A stretch of DNA of 45,539 nt, from the NCBI GenBank assembly GCA_025360225.1, contig JANYCN010000086.1, positions 1 to 45,539 of the forward strand, given 5' to 3'. The notes beneath the pieces were generated by a model. The model had not been told where the DNA came from. It ran no database searches and saw only the letters and a list, made by a program, of their open reading frames with translations. The translations under genes were made by a program, and so were the position numbers. How positions within the stretch are numbered: position 1 is the stretch's first letter; every line of letters begins with the position of its first letter. Source of the stretch: Actinomycetes bacterium (GTDB taxonomy: Bacteria > Actinomycetota > Thermoleophilia > Gaiellales > F1-60-MAGs149). Of the stretch, positions 35,121 to 43,671 are shown one piece after another.

Positions 35121-35387
35121 CTAGTGGTCTGATTGTCAAATAGCGTGGTCATTCGCGCACCTGGATCGTCCTGCGCTGGCCGGCTCCGCCACCCTGCGGG
35201 TGGCTGCGCCGCCCAGCTTCGGCGACCACGCCGCCCCGCTGTGCGTGCCGGATCGTGGTCTTCGCGGGAACGCCGCGCGCCGCTTGCACTTGCCCCAGCA
35301 AGCCCTGCGCGACGCGCAACGCCCCCGCTCGCTCCAGACACCCGATGATGCAATTTGGCATTTACTCAAGACTGCTATACAGTCTAG
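35121..35387. mobile_element. Repeat copy C (decayed right end)
   Basis: The left end CTAGTGGTCTGATTGTCAAA at 35121 is perfect. The interior matches the reverse of copy B over most of its length (CCTGGATCGTCCTGCGCT, the TGCCGGATCGTGG block, CAGCAAGCCCTGCGCGACG, CTCCAGACACCCGAT). The right terminus has diverged: only scattered matches to the inverted repeat remain at 35350-35370, and CTAG at 35384-35387 is the possible end. The decayed end now forms the region just upstream of the MmpL gene. Confidence 0.65.
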
Positions 35388-35392
35388 CAGTC
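35355..35392 (+). promoter_or_regulatory. Promoter and operator-like inverted repeat of MmpL gene
   Basis: TTGGCA (35355-35360) could be a -35, with TATACA (35376, 15-bp spacing) or TACAGT (35378, 17-bp spacing) as -10. Overlapping this is an inverted repeat, GACTGCTA (35370-35377) and TAGCAGTC (35385-35392), shaped like a TetR- or MarR-type operator. No regulator gene is adjacent. Confidence 0.5.
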
Positions 35393-35415
35393 AAAACGTC
35401 CAGGAGCCAGATCTC

Positions 35416-37572
35416 ATGCGCCGCATTGCCCAGTTCGTGCTGCATCACCGCAGGATCGTCATCATCAGCTGGATCGTCCTCACCGCGATCGGCATTGGGC
35501 TCGCGCCGAAGGCGATCGACCGGCTCTCCGCGCAGTTTGGCGTGCCGGGGTACTCGGCCTACGAGGCGAACAAGCGCGTGCTAGCGGCGGCAGGCAACGG
35601 CTCGCAGCCGCCGGTGACGATCGTCTTTACCGCGGCGTCCGGGGATGTCACGAAGGCCGCCGGCTTGGAGGCGGCGATCGCCGCAGCGGCGGCGGCCGCA
35701 CCGGGCAGCCGCGTGTCGAGCGTCTTCTCTGCCGCGTCGGACGCCTACGTGTCGAAGGACCGGCGCACGACATTCGCCAACATCTACCCGGCCGGCGTGC
35801 GGGCGTTCGGACCGAACACGTTCCTCGCCCCGATCGAGGCGGAGATCGCGAGCCATAGGGTCGCCGGGGTGACGGCGAAGGTGACGGGCTTCGAGGCGCT
35901 GCAGATCGCCGAGGGCGACGGCGGCGGCGGACCGAGCCTCCTCGCCGAGTCGATGATCGGAGGCGTCGGTGCGCTGATCATCCTGCTGTTCGTGTTCGGC
36001 ACGGTTCCCGCCGTGCTGATGCCGCTCATGGTCGCGCTCGTCTCGATCATGACAACGTTTGGCTCCCTCTGGGCCCTCACGTACCTCACGGACGTCTCGA
36101 TCATCGTCCAGTTCCTCGTCGCGCTCGTCGGCCTCGGCATCGCGATCGACTACTCGTTGCTGATCATCTTCCGCTTCCGGGAGGAGCTCGCCGCGGGCCG
36201 GTCGGTCGAGGATGCGATCGTCGAGACGACGACCCACGCCGGCAAGGCGGTCGTCATCTCCGGCTCGACGGTCGCCGTCGGTCTCGTCTCGATGGTGCTG
36301 ATCCCGCTCCCCTTCATCCGATCGATCGGGCTCGGCGGGATGCTGATCCCGCTCGTCTCGGTCCTCTCGTCCGTGACGCTGCTTCCCGCCATGCTCTCGA
36401 TCATGGGACATCGCATCAACCGCCTGCGTGTGATCCCCAAGCGCTTCACCCGCGCCGGTGACGAGGAGCACGGGTTCTGGAACCGCTGGGCGAACCTGGT
36501 GATGCGCCGCCCGTACGTGACGGCTGCCGTCGGTCTTGGAATCGTCGCGATCCTGCTCGTCCCGGCGTTCCAGCTGCACGCTGCTGACGCCGAGGCCCGC
36601 TTCCGCCCAGGCGCTGGCCCGGCGATCGTTGGTCGCGACCAGCTGACCGCCGCCGGCATCAGCGCGGGTGTGATGAAGCCGTTCGTCGTGGTGCTCGAGG
36701 GAGCGAAGGCCGCGGACGCGGTCGGCCCCGTGTCGAAGGCGCTGGCAGCCGATCCGGGCATTGCCGGCGTCGCCGCACCGAAGGGCTGGGGCACGCCTTC
36801 GATGACGCTGCTCGAGGCCTTCTCGACCAGTGACGGCTCGTCGGTCGACTCCGCCAGCACCATCGCGAGACTGCACGACACCGTCCTGCCTGCCCTTGCT
36901 GCGTCGACGGGGGCGACGGTGACGCTCGGTGGGCAGGCCGCCGAGGAGCGCGACTTCATCGCCGCCGTCTACGGCAACTTCCCGATCGCGCTCGCCTTCG
37001 TGATCATCCTCACCTACCTGCTGCTCGCCCGAGCGTTCCGCTCGCTCGTGCTGCCGCTGAAGGCCGTGATTCTCAACCTCGTGTCGCTGGGCGCTGCGTA
37101 CGGCATCGTCGTGTTCGTCTTCCAGCAGGGCCACGGCTCGAAGGCGATCTTCAACGTGTCGGCGACGCAGTCGGTGATCTCGTGGATCCCGCTGATGATC
37201 TTCGCGTTCCTCTACGGCATCTCGATGGACTACGAGGTGTTCATGCTCGCCCGGATCCGCGAGGAGTACGACCTGCGCGGCTCCACTCGTGCTGCTGTCG
37301 GGCGCGGACTTGCCGCCACCGGCAAGCTCGTGACGAGCGCCTCGCTGATCCTGTTCTTCGCGTTCCTCGTGCTCGGGCTCTCGCCTGGCGCGGACATCAA
37401 GCAGTTCGCGGTTGGCCTGGCTGCGGGGATCGTGTTCGACGCGACGGTGATCCGCGTGCTGCTCGTGCCGTCGCTGATGCGGATCCTCGGGCACGTCAAC
37501 TGGTGGATGCCGGACGGCGTCGCACGCCTTCTTCGGGTGTCCGAGCCAGCGGTAGCACCTGAGGCCGGTTAA
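35416..37572 (+). CDS. MmpL/RND-family membrane transporter
   Basis: 718 aa. Two similar halves, each with one N-terminal membrane helix, an extracytoplasmic loop and a five-to-six-helix bundle. GIAIDYSLLIIFRFREEL and YGISMDYEVFMLARIREEY are the paired helix-4 motifs of the MmpL family, carrying the proton-relay Asp-Tyr. These pumps export lipids or small hydrophobic compounds by proton motive force. ATG 35416 has CAGGAG 9 nt upstream. Expression may be set by the operator-like repeat left at the end of repeat copy C. Confidence 0.9.
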   Translation: MRRIAQFVLHHRRIVIISWIVLTAIGIGLAPKAIDRLSAQFGVPGYSAYEANKRVLAAAGNGSQPPVTIVFTAASGDVTKAAGLEAAIAAAAAAAPGSRVSSVFSAASDAYVSKDRRTTFANIYPAGVRAFGPNTFLAPIEAEIASHRVAGVTAKVTGFEALQIAEGDGGGGPSLLAESMIGGVGALIILLFVFGTVPAVLMPLMVALVSIMTTFGSLWALTYLTDVSIIVQFLVALVGLGIAIDYSLLIIFRFREELAAGRSVEDAIVETTTHAGKAVVISGSTVAVGLVSMVLIPLPFIRSIGLGGMLIPLVSVLSSVTLLPAMLSIMGHRINRLRVIPKRFTRAGDEEHGFWNRWANLVMRRPYVTAAVGLGIVAILLVPAFQLHAADAEARFRPGAGPAIVGRDQLTAAGISAGVMKPFVVVLEGAKAADAVGPVSKALAADPGIAGVAAPKGWGTPSMTLLEAFSTSDGSSVDSASTIARLHDTVLPALAASTGATVTLGGQAAEERDFIAAVYGNFPIALAFVIILTYLLLARAFRSLVLPLKAVILNLVSLGAAYGIVVFVFQQGHGSKAIFNVSATQSVISWIPLMIFAFLYGISMDYEVFMLARIREEYDLRGSTRAAVGRGLAATGKLVTSASLILFFAFLVLGLSPGADIKQFAVGLAAGIVFDATVIRVLLVPSLMRILGHVNWWMPDGVARLLRVSEPAVAPEAG

Positions 37573-37596
37573 CGCAAGCACAATCTTCCGAGAACC

Positions 37597-37676
37597 GGGA
37601 ACAACGAACGGGATCCGTACGTTTGAGCATGTAGCCGAGGTAGACGGGCTGGGGGAACAACCTCCTACCGCGGCGG
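37597..37676 (+). promoter_or_regulatory. Two ECF-type promoter-like motifs upstream of the principal sigma gene
   Basis: GGGAACAAC occurs twice (37597-37605 and 37653-37661). After the first, CGTT (37620-37623) lies 17 bp beyond GGAAC, the layout recognised by actinobacterial stress ECF sigma factors. The second is followed 18 bp later by TCTC. The 168-bp region holds no ORF. A TAGGCA box close to ATG 37741 may be a housekeeping start. Confidence 0.45.
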
Positions 37677-37740
37677 TCTCATCCATCTACGAGGAGGCGC
37701 CAAGGACGTTGTCCGGCGCTGACGAATAGGCATATCCGCA

Positions 37741-38790
37741 ATGACTGACGCAACGATTACCACCAGCGAGCTCGACGCCCTCCTCGTCCGCGGAACGGAC
37801 GACGGGTTCGTGCGTACCGGCGAGCTCAAGGAGCTCGGCGACGCGCTCGAGCTCGACGCGCGCGACATGGAGGAGATCCAGGCGCTGCTCGAGACGCACG
37901 GCATCGAGATCCGCGAGGAGGAGGCCGCGCCGGCCGTCGCCGCGCCCGCAGCCTCATCCGGCGGCGGCGTTCCGGACGACTCGCTCGACCTGTTCCTGCA
38001 GCAGATCGGCCGCTACCCGCTGCTCACCGCCCGCGAGGAGATCGAGCTCGCGAAGCGGATCGAGCGCGGCGACCGGCTGGCAAAGGAGCGCATGATCACG
38101 TCGAACCTGCGTCTCGTCGTGTCGATCGCGAAGAAGTACCGCGGCACGCACGACCTGTCGTTCCTTGATCTGATCCAGGAAGGCATGCTCGGCCTGATCC
38201 GCGCGGTCGAGAAGTTCGACTGGCGCCGCGGACACAAGTTCTCCACCTACGCGACGTGGTGGATCCGCCAGGCCGTCGACCGCGGCATCCAGAACCGCAG
38301 CCGCGCGATCCGCCTGCCCGTGCACGTGATCGAGCGCGAGCGCCGCGTCAGCCGCGTCGAGCGCGACCTCACCGGCCGACTCGGTCGTCTGCCGGACGAC
38401 GAGGAGGTGGCGACCGCCGCCCGCCTCTCGACCGATGAGGTGCGCGCCGTGCGCGAGGCTGCGCGCACCGTCATGAGCCTCGACCAACCGGTCGGCGATG
38501 AGGGCGGCACCGCAGCCCACGAGCTGATCGGCTCGGACGAGAACGAGCCGACCGACGAGATCTACGCCTCGGACGCCCGGTACGCCCTCCGCGACGCGAT
38601 GGAGACGCTGACCGAGATCGAGCGCAGCGTCATCACGCGCCGCTACGGCCTTGACGGTGACGATCCTGCCACGCTGAAGGAGATCGGCGAGCAGCTCGGC
38701 CTGACCTCCGAGCGCGTCCGCCAGATCGAGTCCGGCGCTCTGCGCCGCCTCGCTTCTCGCCGCGAGCTCGCGGGCATGACCGCCGCGTAA
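37741..38790 (+). CDS. rpoD: Principal RNA polymerase sigma factor (SigA/RpoD)
   Basis: 349 aa, short for the family. A region 1.1-like segment (about 8-60), an Ala-rich linker, region 1.2 ([19 protein letters not shown]), region 2 ([37 protein letters not shown] and [13 protein letters not shown]), region 3 ([11 protein letters not shown]) and region 4 ([17 protein letters not shown]) are all intact. It directs housekeeping transcription; the TANNNT boxes described here would be its targets. Transcribed alone and followed by a strong terminator. Confidence 0.95.
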   Translation: MTDATITTSELDALLVRGTDDGFVRTGELKELGDALELDARDMEEIQALLETHGIEIREEEAAPAVAAPAASSGGGVPDDSLDLFLQQIGRYPLLTAREEIELAKRIERGDRLAKERMITSNLRLVVSIAKKYRGTHDLSFLDLIQEGMLGLIRAVEKFDWRRGHKFSTYATWWIRQAVDRGIQNRSRAIRLPVHVIERERRVSRVERDLTGRLGRLPDDEEVATAARLSTDEVRAVREAARTVMSLDQPVGDEGGTAAHELIGSDENEPTDEIYASDARYALRDAMETLTEIERSVITRRYGLDGDDPATLKEIGEQLGLTSERVRQIESGALRRLASRRELAGMTAA

Positions 38791-38817
38791 CTCGCAGGAA
38801 ACCAGCACGCCCTCACC

Positions 38818-38853
38818 GACGGGGCCCGGTCTTGATCGAGACCGGGCCCCGTC
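38818..38853. terminator. Terminator after sigma gene
   Basis: A perfect 15-bp GC-rich stem (38818-38832 with 38839-38853) and a 6-nt loop, followed by GTGCTTTCC. It lies between convergent genes and can serve both. Confidence 0.85.
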
Positions 38854-38864
38854 GTGCTTTCCGC

Positions 38865-39785
38865 TTACCAAAGGGCTGCGGCGGTGAGCTCGGCAACCAT
38901 CGTCTCGACGAGAAACGCCACCGCGGGTGATACAGCGACGACCTGCGCTGCGCCCTCCAGCGGCGTGCCGATCGCGATGATCGTGCTCGCGCGCTGCCGC
39001 GCCCACTCCATCACGCCCGCGTCATAGCGTGACCCGGTGAAGAGCAACGCGGTGTATCCCGGATGCTTCGACAGGTACACGTCGACGTGGAGCCAGTCGC
39101 CGGTCTCCGTTGCATCTGCGGCGACCCGTGGTCCTTCGCGCAGCATCAGCGCCGACTCGAGGGCGGAGGAGAGGCGTTCAACGGGCGCGATCGTGTAGAC
39201 GGTGTGGCGGTCTCGAACCCGCGTCACGAGCTCGTCGAGCCAGGCTGCGCGCGTGTCGATCAGCGCCCGCGCCGCGGAGACCGCTGGGCGGAGCGCCGCG
39301 ACGGGTGTGCCGCCCAGCAGGGCGAGCGTCGCGAGCGTCGTCTGGTAGCTCTTACACGACACGCCGCCCTCCTCAACGCCCGCGAGGAGCGGCAGCACGT
39401 GGTCAGCGCCGCTCGTGAGCGTCCGCTCCGGGTAGTTCGTGATCGCGATCGTTCGTGATACGCCGACGTGCCGCGCGAACGCCTCGACCGTCTCCTCGCT
39501 CGAGCCGGAGGCGCTGATGCCGATCACGACGGTGTCCCGTGATGGCGGAAACGGCGTGGCGGTGGACGCGAGCTCGGCGTGCGCGTCGATGCCGCGTGCG
39601 CGCAGCGCGACGCACGCCGACTGCGCGGCGAACGCAGAGCTGCCCATCCCGAGCATGACGATGCGGCGAGCGTTCGAGAGGTCGATTCCACGAAGCGGGC
39701 TCGACCGCCCCTCGTACGCGTCGAGCATGTCAGCCAGCACGTCGGGCTCCGCCAGCACGTCGCGCTCGAAACCGTCCCTGTTCAC
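38865..39785 (-). CDS. SIS-domain phosphosugar isomerase/deaminase (GlmS C-terminal-like)
   Basis: 306 aa with two SIS domains (about 35-165 and 185-306), similar to the isomerase half of GlmS without the glutaminase. GMGSSAFAAQ, ISASGSSEET and EEGGVSCKSYQTTLA line up with the GCGTS, ISQSGET and GVASTKAYT motifs that bind sugar phosphate. It may interconvert or deaminate glucosamine-6-phosphate. GTG 39785 overlaps the kinase stop (GTGA). Last gene of a three-gene coupled operon. Confidence 0.82.
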   Translation of the reverse strand: MNRDGFERDVLAEPDVLADMLDAYEGRSSPLRGIDLSNARRIVMLGMGSSAFAAQSACVALRARGIDAHAELASTATPFPPSRDTVVIGISASGSSEETVEAFARHVGVSRTIAITNYPERTLTSGADHVLPLLAGVEEGGVSCKSYQTTLATLALLGGTPVAALRPAVSAARALIDTRAAWLDELVTRVRDRHTVYTIAPVERLSSALESALMLREGPRVAADATETGDWLHVDVYLSKHPGYTALLFTGSRYDAGVMEWARQRASTIIAIGTPLEGAAQVVAVSPAVAFLVETMVAELTAAALW

Positions 39786-41122
39786 GTCGCTGCCCGGGCA
39801 AGCAGGCGGGCCATCCCAGCGCGTGGCGCGTACAGCCACGATGGCAGCATGCGTGCGGCGTACACGTACTCGTACGTCTCCTTCTCGAACATGAACGCGC
39901 GGAGGAGCGGTGCGTCGAACTCGAGCTCGGTGCCGGCCGCCGCCAGCTCGGCGGCGTACGTCGTGGTGAACCGGTCGATCGCCCGGTCGATCCAACGCTC
40001 GATGTCGATCTCCGGGCCGCTCCGACCATGTCGGCGCCCCTGCACCGTGCGTCCGATGTGGTCGAGCGACAGCACCATGCACGCCACGTCACGCATCGGG
40101 CTCGCTGGCCGAGCTCGCTCGTAGATGGTGCGCGTCGGCTCACCCTCGAAGTCAACGACGTGCAGGCCGCGCGGCGAGCGCAGCACCTGAGCGTAGTGCA
40201 GGTCGCCGTGGGTGCGGCACAGGAGTGGCGCAGGAAGGTGCTCGAGCGCGGCCAGCTCGAGGTGGATCCGGGGCGCCATCGCCGCCAGCTCAACGCCGGG
40301 CTCGGCGCCAACGAGGGAGAGCGCGCGTTCGAGCTGGCGTTCGGCCGCGAGTCGCCAGCCGGCCTGCTCCTCGGCGGTCGCCCGCGTCGTGCCGAGCTCG
40401 CGCGCGAGCGTCACGTGAAGCGCCGCGACGATACGAGCGACCTCAACGACCTCGTCGGTTGCTGCCTCGACGTCAACGGCTCGGGCGAGGCGGCCGCAGA
40501 TCGCCTCCCAGCCGTCCTCGGCGTCCGGGATGAACTCCTGCAGGATCGCGATCGCCGTTCGCTCGCCGCGCTCGGAGACGTGGACGATCGACCCCGCGTG
40601 GGTCGGCACGCCGGTGAAGCCGGCGCGCGCGGAGAGCGCCTCACCGAGCTCGATCTCGGGATGACGCCCGGGCTCGAGCCGCCGATAGACCTTCAGCGCC
40701 GCGCGCTCGCCGAGCACGATCGTGGTGTTCGACTGGTCCATGCCGAGGTCGCGCTCGCCGTAGAGGTTGCCCGCCACGCGCGCGAAGGCGGGAGACGGAT
40801 GCATGTCGAACGAGCCGTGAAGACCGCCGATGCGATCACCGGCACCGATCGCCTCGACCACTGCCGTCCAGAAGCCCTCGCCCGGCGCCGGCTCCCACAC
40901 GCGTGCCGCCTGAGAGACGAACGCCGGCAACAGGTAGCGTTCGGTGTCGCCGTCAGACTGCTCGACGTCGACGAGCAGCAGGAAGCCGTCCCGGAGCGAC
41001 GGCACCGGCATCGCGTCAACGACGCGCACGCCACGAACGCCGCGTCCCTTGCCGGCGAACCATCGCGCCTCTGCGAGCCGCAGCGTGTCGATGCCGCGGG
41101 CGACGGCGACCGGGTCGATCAC
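39782..41122 (-). CDS. Maltokinase-like sugar kinase (maltose or glucosamine)
   Basis: 446 aa with a bilobal aminoglycoside-kinase fold. WFAGKGR near residue 21 and the catalytic HGDLHYAQVL plus VVDFEGEP segments match the Pep2/Mak maltokinase family; SPMRDVACMV follows as in those enzymes. Classical maltokinases sit with treS or glgE, which are absent here. An actinobacterial branch of the family phosphorylates glucosamine, and the SIS isomerase next door makes that alternative attractive. GTG 41122 overlaps the glycosyltransferase stop (GTGA). Confidence 0.78.
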   Translation of the reverse strand: MIDPVAVARGIDTLRLAEARWFAGKGRGVRGVRVVDAMPVPSLRDGFLLLVDVEQSDGDTERYLLPAFVSQAARVWEPAPGEGFWTAVVEAIGAGDRIGGLHGSFDMHPSPAFARVAGNLYGERDLGMDQSNTTIVLGERAALKVYRRLEPGRHPEIELGEALSARAGFTGVPTHAGSIVHVSERGERTAIAILQEFIPDAEDGWEAICGRLARAVDVEAATDEVVEVARIVAALHVTLARELGTTRATAEEQAGWRLAAERQLERALSLVGAEPGVELAAMAPRIHLELAALEHLPAPLLCRTHGDLHYAQVLRSPRGLHVVDFEGEPTRTIYERARPASPMRDVACMVLSLDHIGRTVQGRRHGRSGPEIDIERWIDRAIDRFTTTYAAELAAAGTELEFDAPLLRAFMFEKETYEYVYAARMLPSWLYAPRAGMARLLARAAT

Positions 41123-42405
41123 GAGCGCGCCAGCCGCTCGATCAGATCGGCCGCCCGGACGGTTCCTGGGCTCGCCTGGAGGCGGGCGCTGATCGCCGCG
41201 AGCCGAGCGTTCAACGCCGTGTCGCCTGCGAGGCGGTCGATCGCCGCGGGCAGCTCCGCGTCGGCGAAGCCGTACGTCGACAGCTGCACGCCGAGACCGA
41301 GCTCGTCGACGCGTCGCGCGTTGTCGTACTGATCCCAGAACAGCGGCAGCGCGACGATCGGCTTGCCGTGGTGGAAGCACTCCGTCGTCGTGTTGTTACC
41401 GGCGTGGGAGATGACGACGTCGACGAGCGGGATGATCGCCGGCTGCGGCACGAACTCCTCGCCCCACATGTTGTCGTGCAGGCCGATCAGGTCGGCCTGG
41501 GGGCCCTTGGAGACGATCACGCGGTGCTCGGAGCGGCCGAGCACGTCCACGAGGCGCTGCATCAGCTCAACGTCGGCGGCGCCAAGGCTCCCGAGGCTCA
41601 GGTACACCAGCTTGCCCGTCCCCGTGTGCAGGTGCTCGGGGATCGTGAAGGTCGTGTCGGTCGCCCGTACGCACGAGTCGAGGCGGTGCCATGTCCGGTC
41701 GAGCGCCGCCGCGCGGCCGTAGTCGGCCTCGGCTGGATACAGGTACAGGTTCAGGTCGGGCGAGGAGTGCATGAAGGCGCGTCGGCTCGGTAGGCCGGGT
41801 GCGCCGCTCTCCCGACAGAACTCGTCGAAGCCCCCCCAGGCCTCGGCGGTGAGCCGCTCGTACTCCTCCCAGTACTCACGCCATCCCGTCCGATCGCCTG
41901 TCGCGTAGCCCGAGAAGACGGGCGGGACGTTAGCGTCGTGCAGCTCCGCCGGGTTGCACGAGAGGATCCGCACCCAGTGCTTCGCGTGCGCGGGTAGCGC
42001 GGGGAACGACACGACGTTGTCCTCACAGACGACGTCCGGCGCCAGCTCGTCGATGATCTCCACGAGGCGGGGATGCACGTACCGGCTGCCTTCGACCAGC
42101 GCCTCGAACGTCGGGACGATGAAGGAGGCGAGCTGCTCGATCGTCGGTTTGCGGAACTCGGGCGCCGTCTCGCGGATGAAGTCCTTCCAGAACTGGCCGG
42201 GCACCTCCGGCACCGCGGGCGCCGGGCCAAGGCGCATCAGTCGCTCCTCAAACCCCTGCGCCTCGAGGTTGCCCGCGAACGACTCCTCGATGATGAAGAC
42301 GACCCGGATGCCCCGTTGCCGCAGCTGTTGGCCGATGCCGACGCAGTTGTTCGTCGGCCCGTAGGCTCCCTCGGGAAAGAACACCACCGTTGGCTCGTTG
42401 CTCAC
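41119..42405 (-). CDS. UGT/macrolide-type (GT1) glycosyltransferase
   Basis: 428 aa GT-B enzyme. The C-terminal donor-binding signature is clear: SHAGNNTTTECFHHGKPIVA followed by PLFWDQYDNARRVDELGLG. The N-terminal domain (about 1-215) binds the acceptor, which is unknown. Such enzymes move sugars from nucleotide donors to small lipophilic molecules. GTG 42405 has GGAGAG upstream. First gene of the operon; two MFS transporters read away from it on the other strand, which could export a glycosylated product. Confidence 0.87.
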   Translation of the reverse strand: MSNEPTVVFFPEGAYGPTNNCVGIGQQLRQRGIRVVFIIEESFAGNLEAQGFEERLMRLGPAPAVPEVPGQFWKDFIRETAPEFRKPTIEQLASFIVPTFEALVEGSRYVHPRLVEIIDELAPDVVCEDNVVSFPALPAHAKHWVRILSCNPAELHDANVPPVFSGYATGDRTGWREYWEEYERLTAEAWGGFDEFCRESGAPGLPSRRAFMHSSPDLNLYLYPAEADYGRAAALDRTWHRLDSCVRATDTTFTIPEHLHTGTGKLVYLSLGSLGAADVELMQRLVDVLGRSEHRVIVSKGPQADLIGLHDNMWGEEFVPQPAIIPLVDVVISHAGNNTTTECFHHGKPIVALPLFWDQYDNARRVDELGLGVQLSTYGFADAELPAAIDRLAGDTALNARLAAISARLQASPGTVRAADLIERLARS

Positions 42406-42463
42406 TGCCGGCTCTCCTTCGCTTGTCGGGAACGGTACTCGGAGCACCTCTTCCCGTCGCGAG

Positions 42464-42469
42464 TACGAT
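42464..42469 (+). promoter_or_regulatory. -10 box TACGAT of MFS gene
   Basis: TACGAT, 7 nt before GTG 42477. It overlaps an in-frame ATG at 42468, which argues for the GTG as the leaderless start. Confidence 0.5.
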
Positions 42470-42476
42470 GACCCCC

Positions 42477-43667
42477 GTGGAGCAGCGTGATCCTCGACTG
42501 ATCCTCAGCGTTCAGGCGCTGCGCGCGTTCGGCTACGGCGCCGGCAGCGTGTTGCTCGGCGTCAGCCTCAAGCACGAGGGGATGTCACCTTCCCGCGTTG
42601 GTGTCGTGCTCGCCGCGCTCGTCGTCGGGATCCCGCTGGCTTCCGTGCTGCTCGCACGCTACGCCGAGCGCATCGGGCGACGGCGCGCCTACACGATCCT
42701 CCTCCTCCTGCTCGGCGTCGCCGGGACGGTCTTCGCGTTCAGCTCGAGCCTGCCGCTGCTGATCGTCGCGGCGCTCACGGGAGCGATCTCCAGCGACGTC
42801 GTTGAGAGCGGCCCGTTCACGTCGCTCGAGCAGGCGATGCTCGCGAACGGGCCCGCCGAGGGCCGGCTGCGGCTGTTCGCGACGTACAACATCGTCGCCA
42901 CGGTCGCTGGATCGTTCGGCGCGCTGGCCGCTGGCCTGCCGTCCATCGTCGGTGCGGGGATCAGCCCGTCCGAGCAGCGCCTCCTGCTCGTCTACCCGGT
43001 GTGCGCGCTGCTCGCCTTGCCGTTCGCGCTACGTCTCTCGCCCGCCGTCGAGGCTCCGCCTGCGCCTGTCGGTGCTGAGCGTCGCGCGCCCCTGCACCGT
43101 TCACGGCGGGTCGTGATCCGCCTGTCCGCGCTGTTTGCCGTCGACGCGGCGGCCGGTGGCTTCGTCGTCCAGGCCTACATCGCGTACTGGCTCACCTACC
43201 GCTACGACGCATCGACCGGCCTCGTCGCTGCCGTGTTCTTCGCGATCGGGATCCTTCAGGCGGCGAGCTTCAAGGCCGCTGTCTACCTCGGCGGCCGCAT
43301 CGGTCTCCTGAACACGATGGTCTTCACGCACCTGCCGTCGAACGTCCTGCTCGCTGCGATCGCGTGGGCGCCGAACCTTGGTGTCGCGATCGGCCTCCTC
43401 CTCTGCCGGTTCGCGCTCAGCCAGATGGACGTGCCGGCCCGTCAGGTGTACATCGCATCGCTGGTCGAGCCCGACGAGCGTATCGCCGCAGCGGCGTACA
43501 CCAACACCGCTCGATACGTCGTGCGCCCGATCGGCCCGGTCGGAGCTGGAGCGCTGCTCGCCGCCGGCTTCCCCGGAGCGCCGTTCCTCATCGCCGGGCT
43601 GGTCAAGAGCCTGTACGACCTCGCGCTCTACAGGGTGTTCCGGCGCGTGAGCGTCCCGGACGGCTGA
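42477..43667 (+). CDS. MFS transporter
   Basis: 396 aa, about 12 membrane helices with the RYAERIGRRRAY loop 2-3 motif. The segment SSDVVESGPFTSLEQAML after helix 4 and the late QMDVPARQVYIASLV resemble drug/metabolite efflux members, but the substrate is not predictable. GTG 42477 is preferred over ATG 42468 because the latter overlaps the -10 box. The next MFS gene starts 4 nt after the stop. Confidence 0.85.
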   Translation: MEQRDPRLILSVQALRAFGYGAGSVLLGVSLKHEGMSPSRVGVVLAALVVGIPLASVLLARYAERIGRRRAYTILLLLLGVAGTVFAFSSSLPLLIVAALTGAISSDVVESGPFTSLEQAMLANGPAEGRLRLFATYNIVATVAGSFGALAAGLPSIVGAGISPSEQRLLLVYPVCALLALPFALRLSPAVEAPPAPVGAERRAPLHRSRRVVIRLSALFAVDAAAGGFVVQAYIAYWLTYRYDASTGLVAAVFFAIGILQAASFKAAVYLGGRIGLLNTMVFTHLPSNVLLAAIAWAPNLGVAIGLLLCRFALSQMDVPARQVYIASLVEPDERIAAAAYTNTARYVVRPIGPVGAGALLAAGFPGAPFLIAGLVKSLYDLALYRVFRRVSVPDG

Positions 43668-43671
43668 CCCG

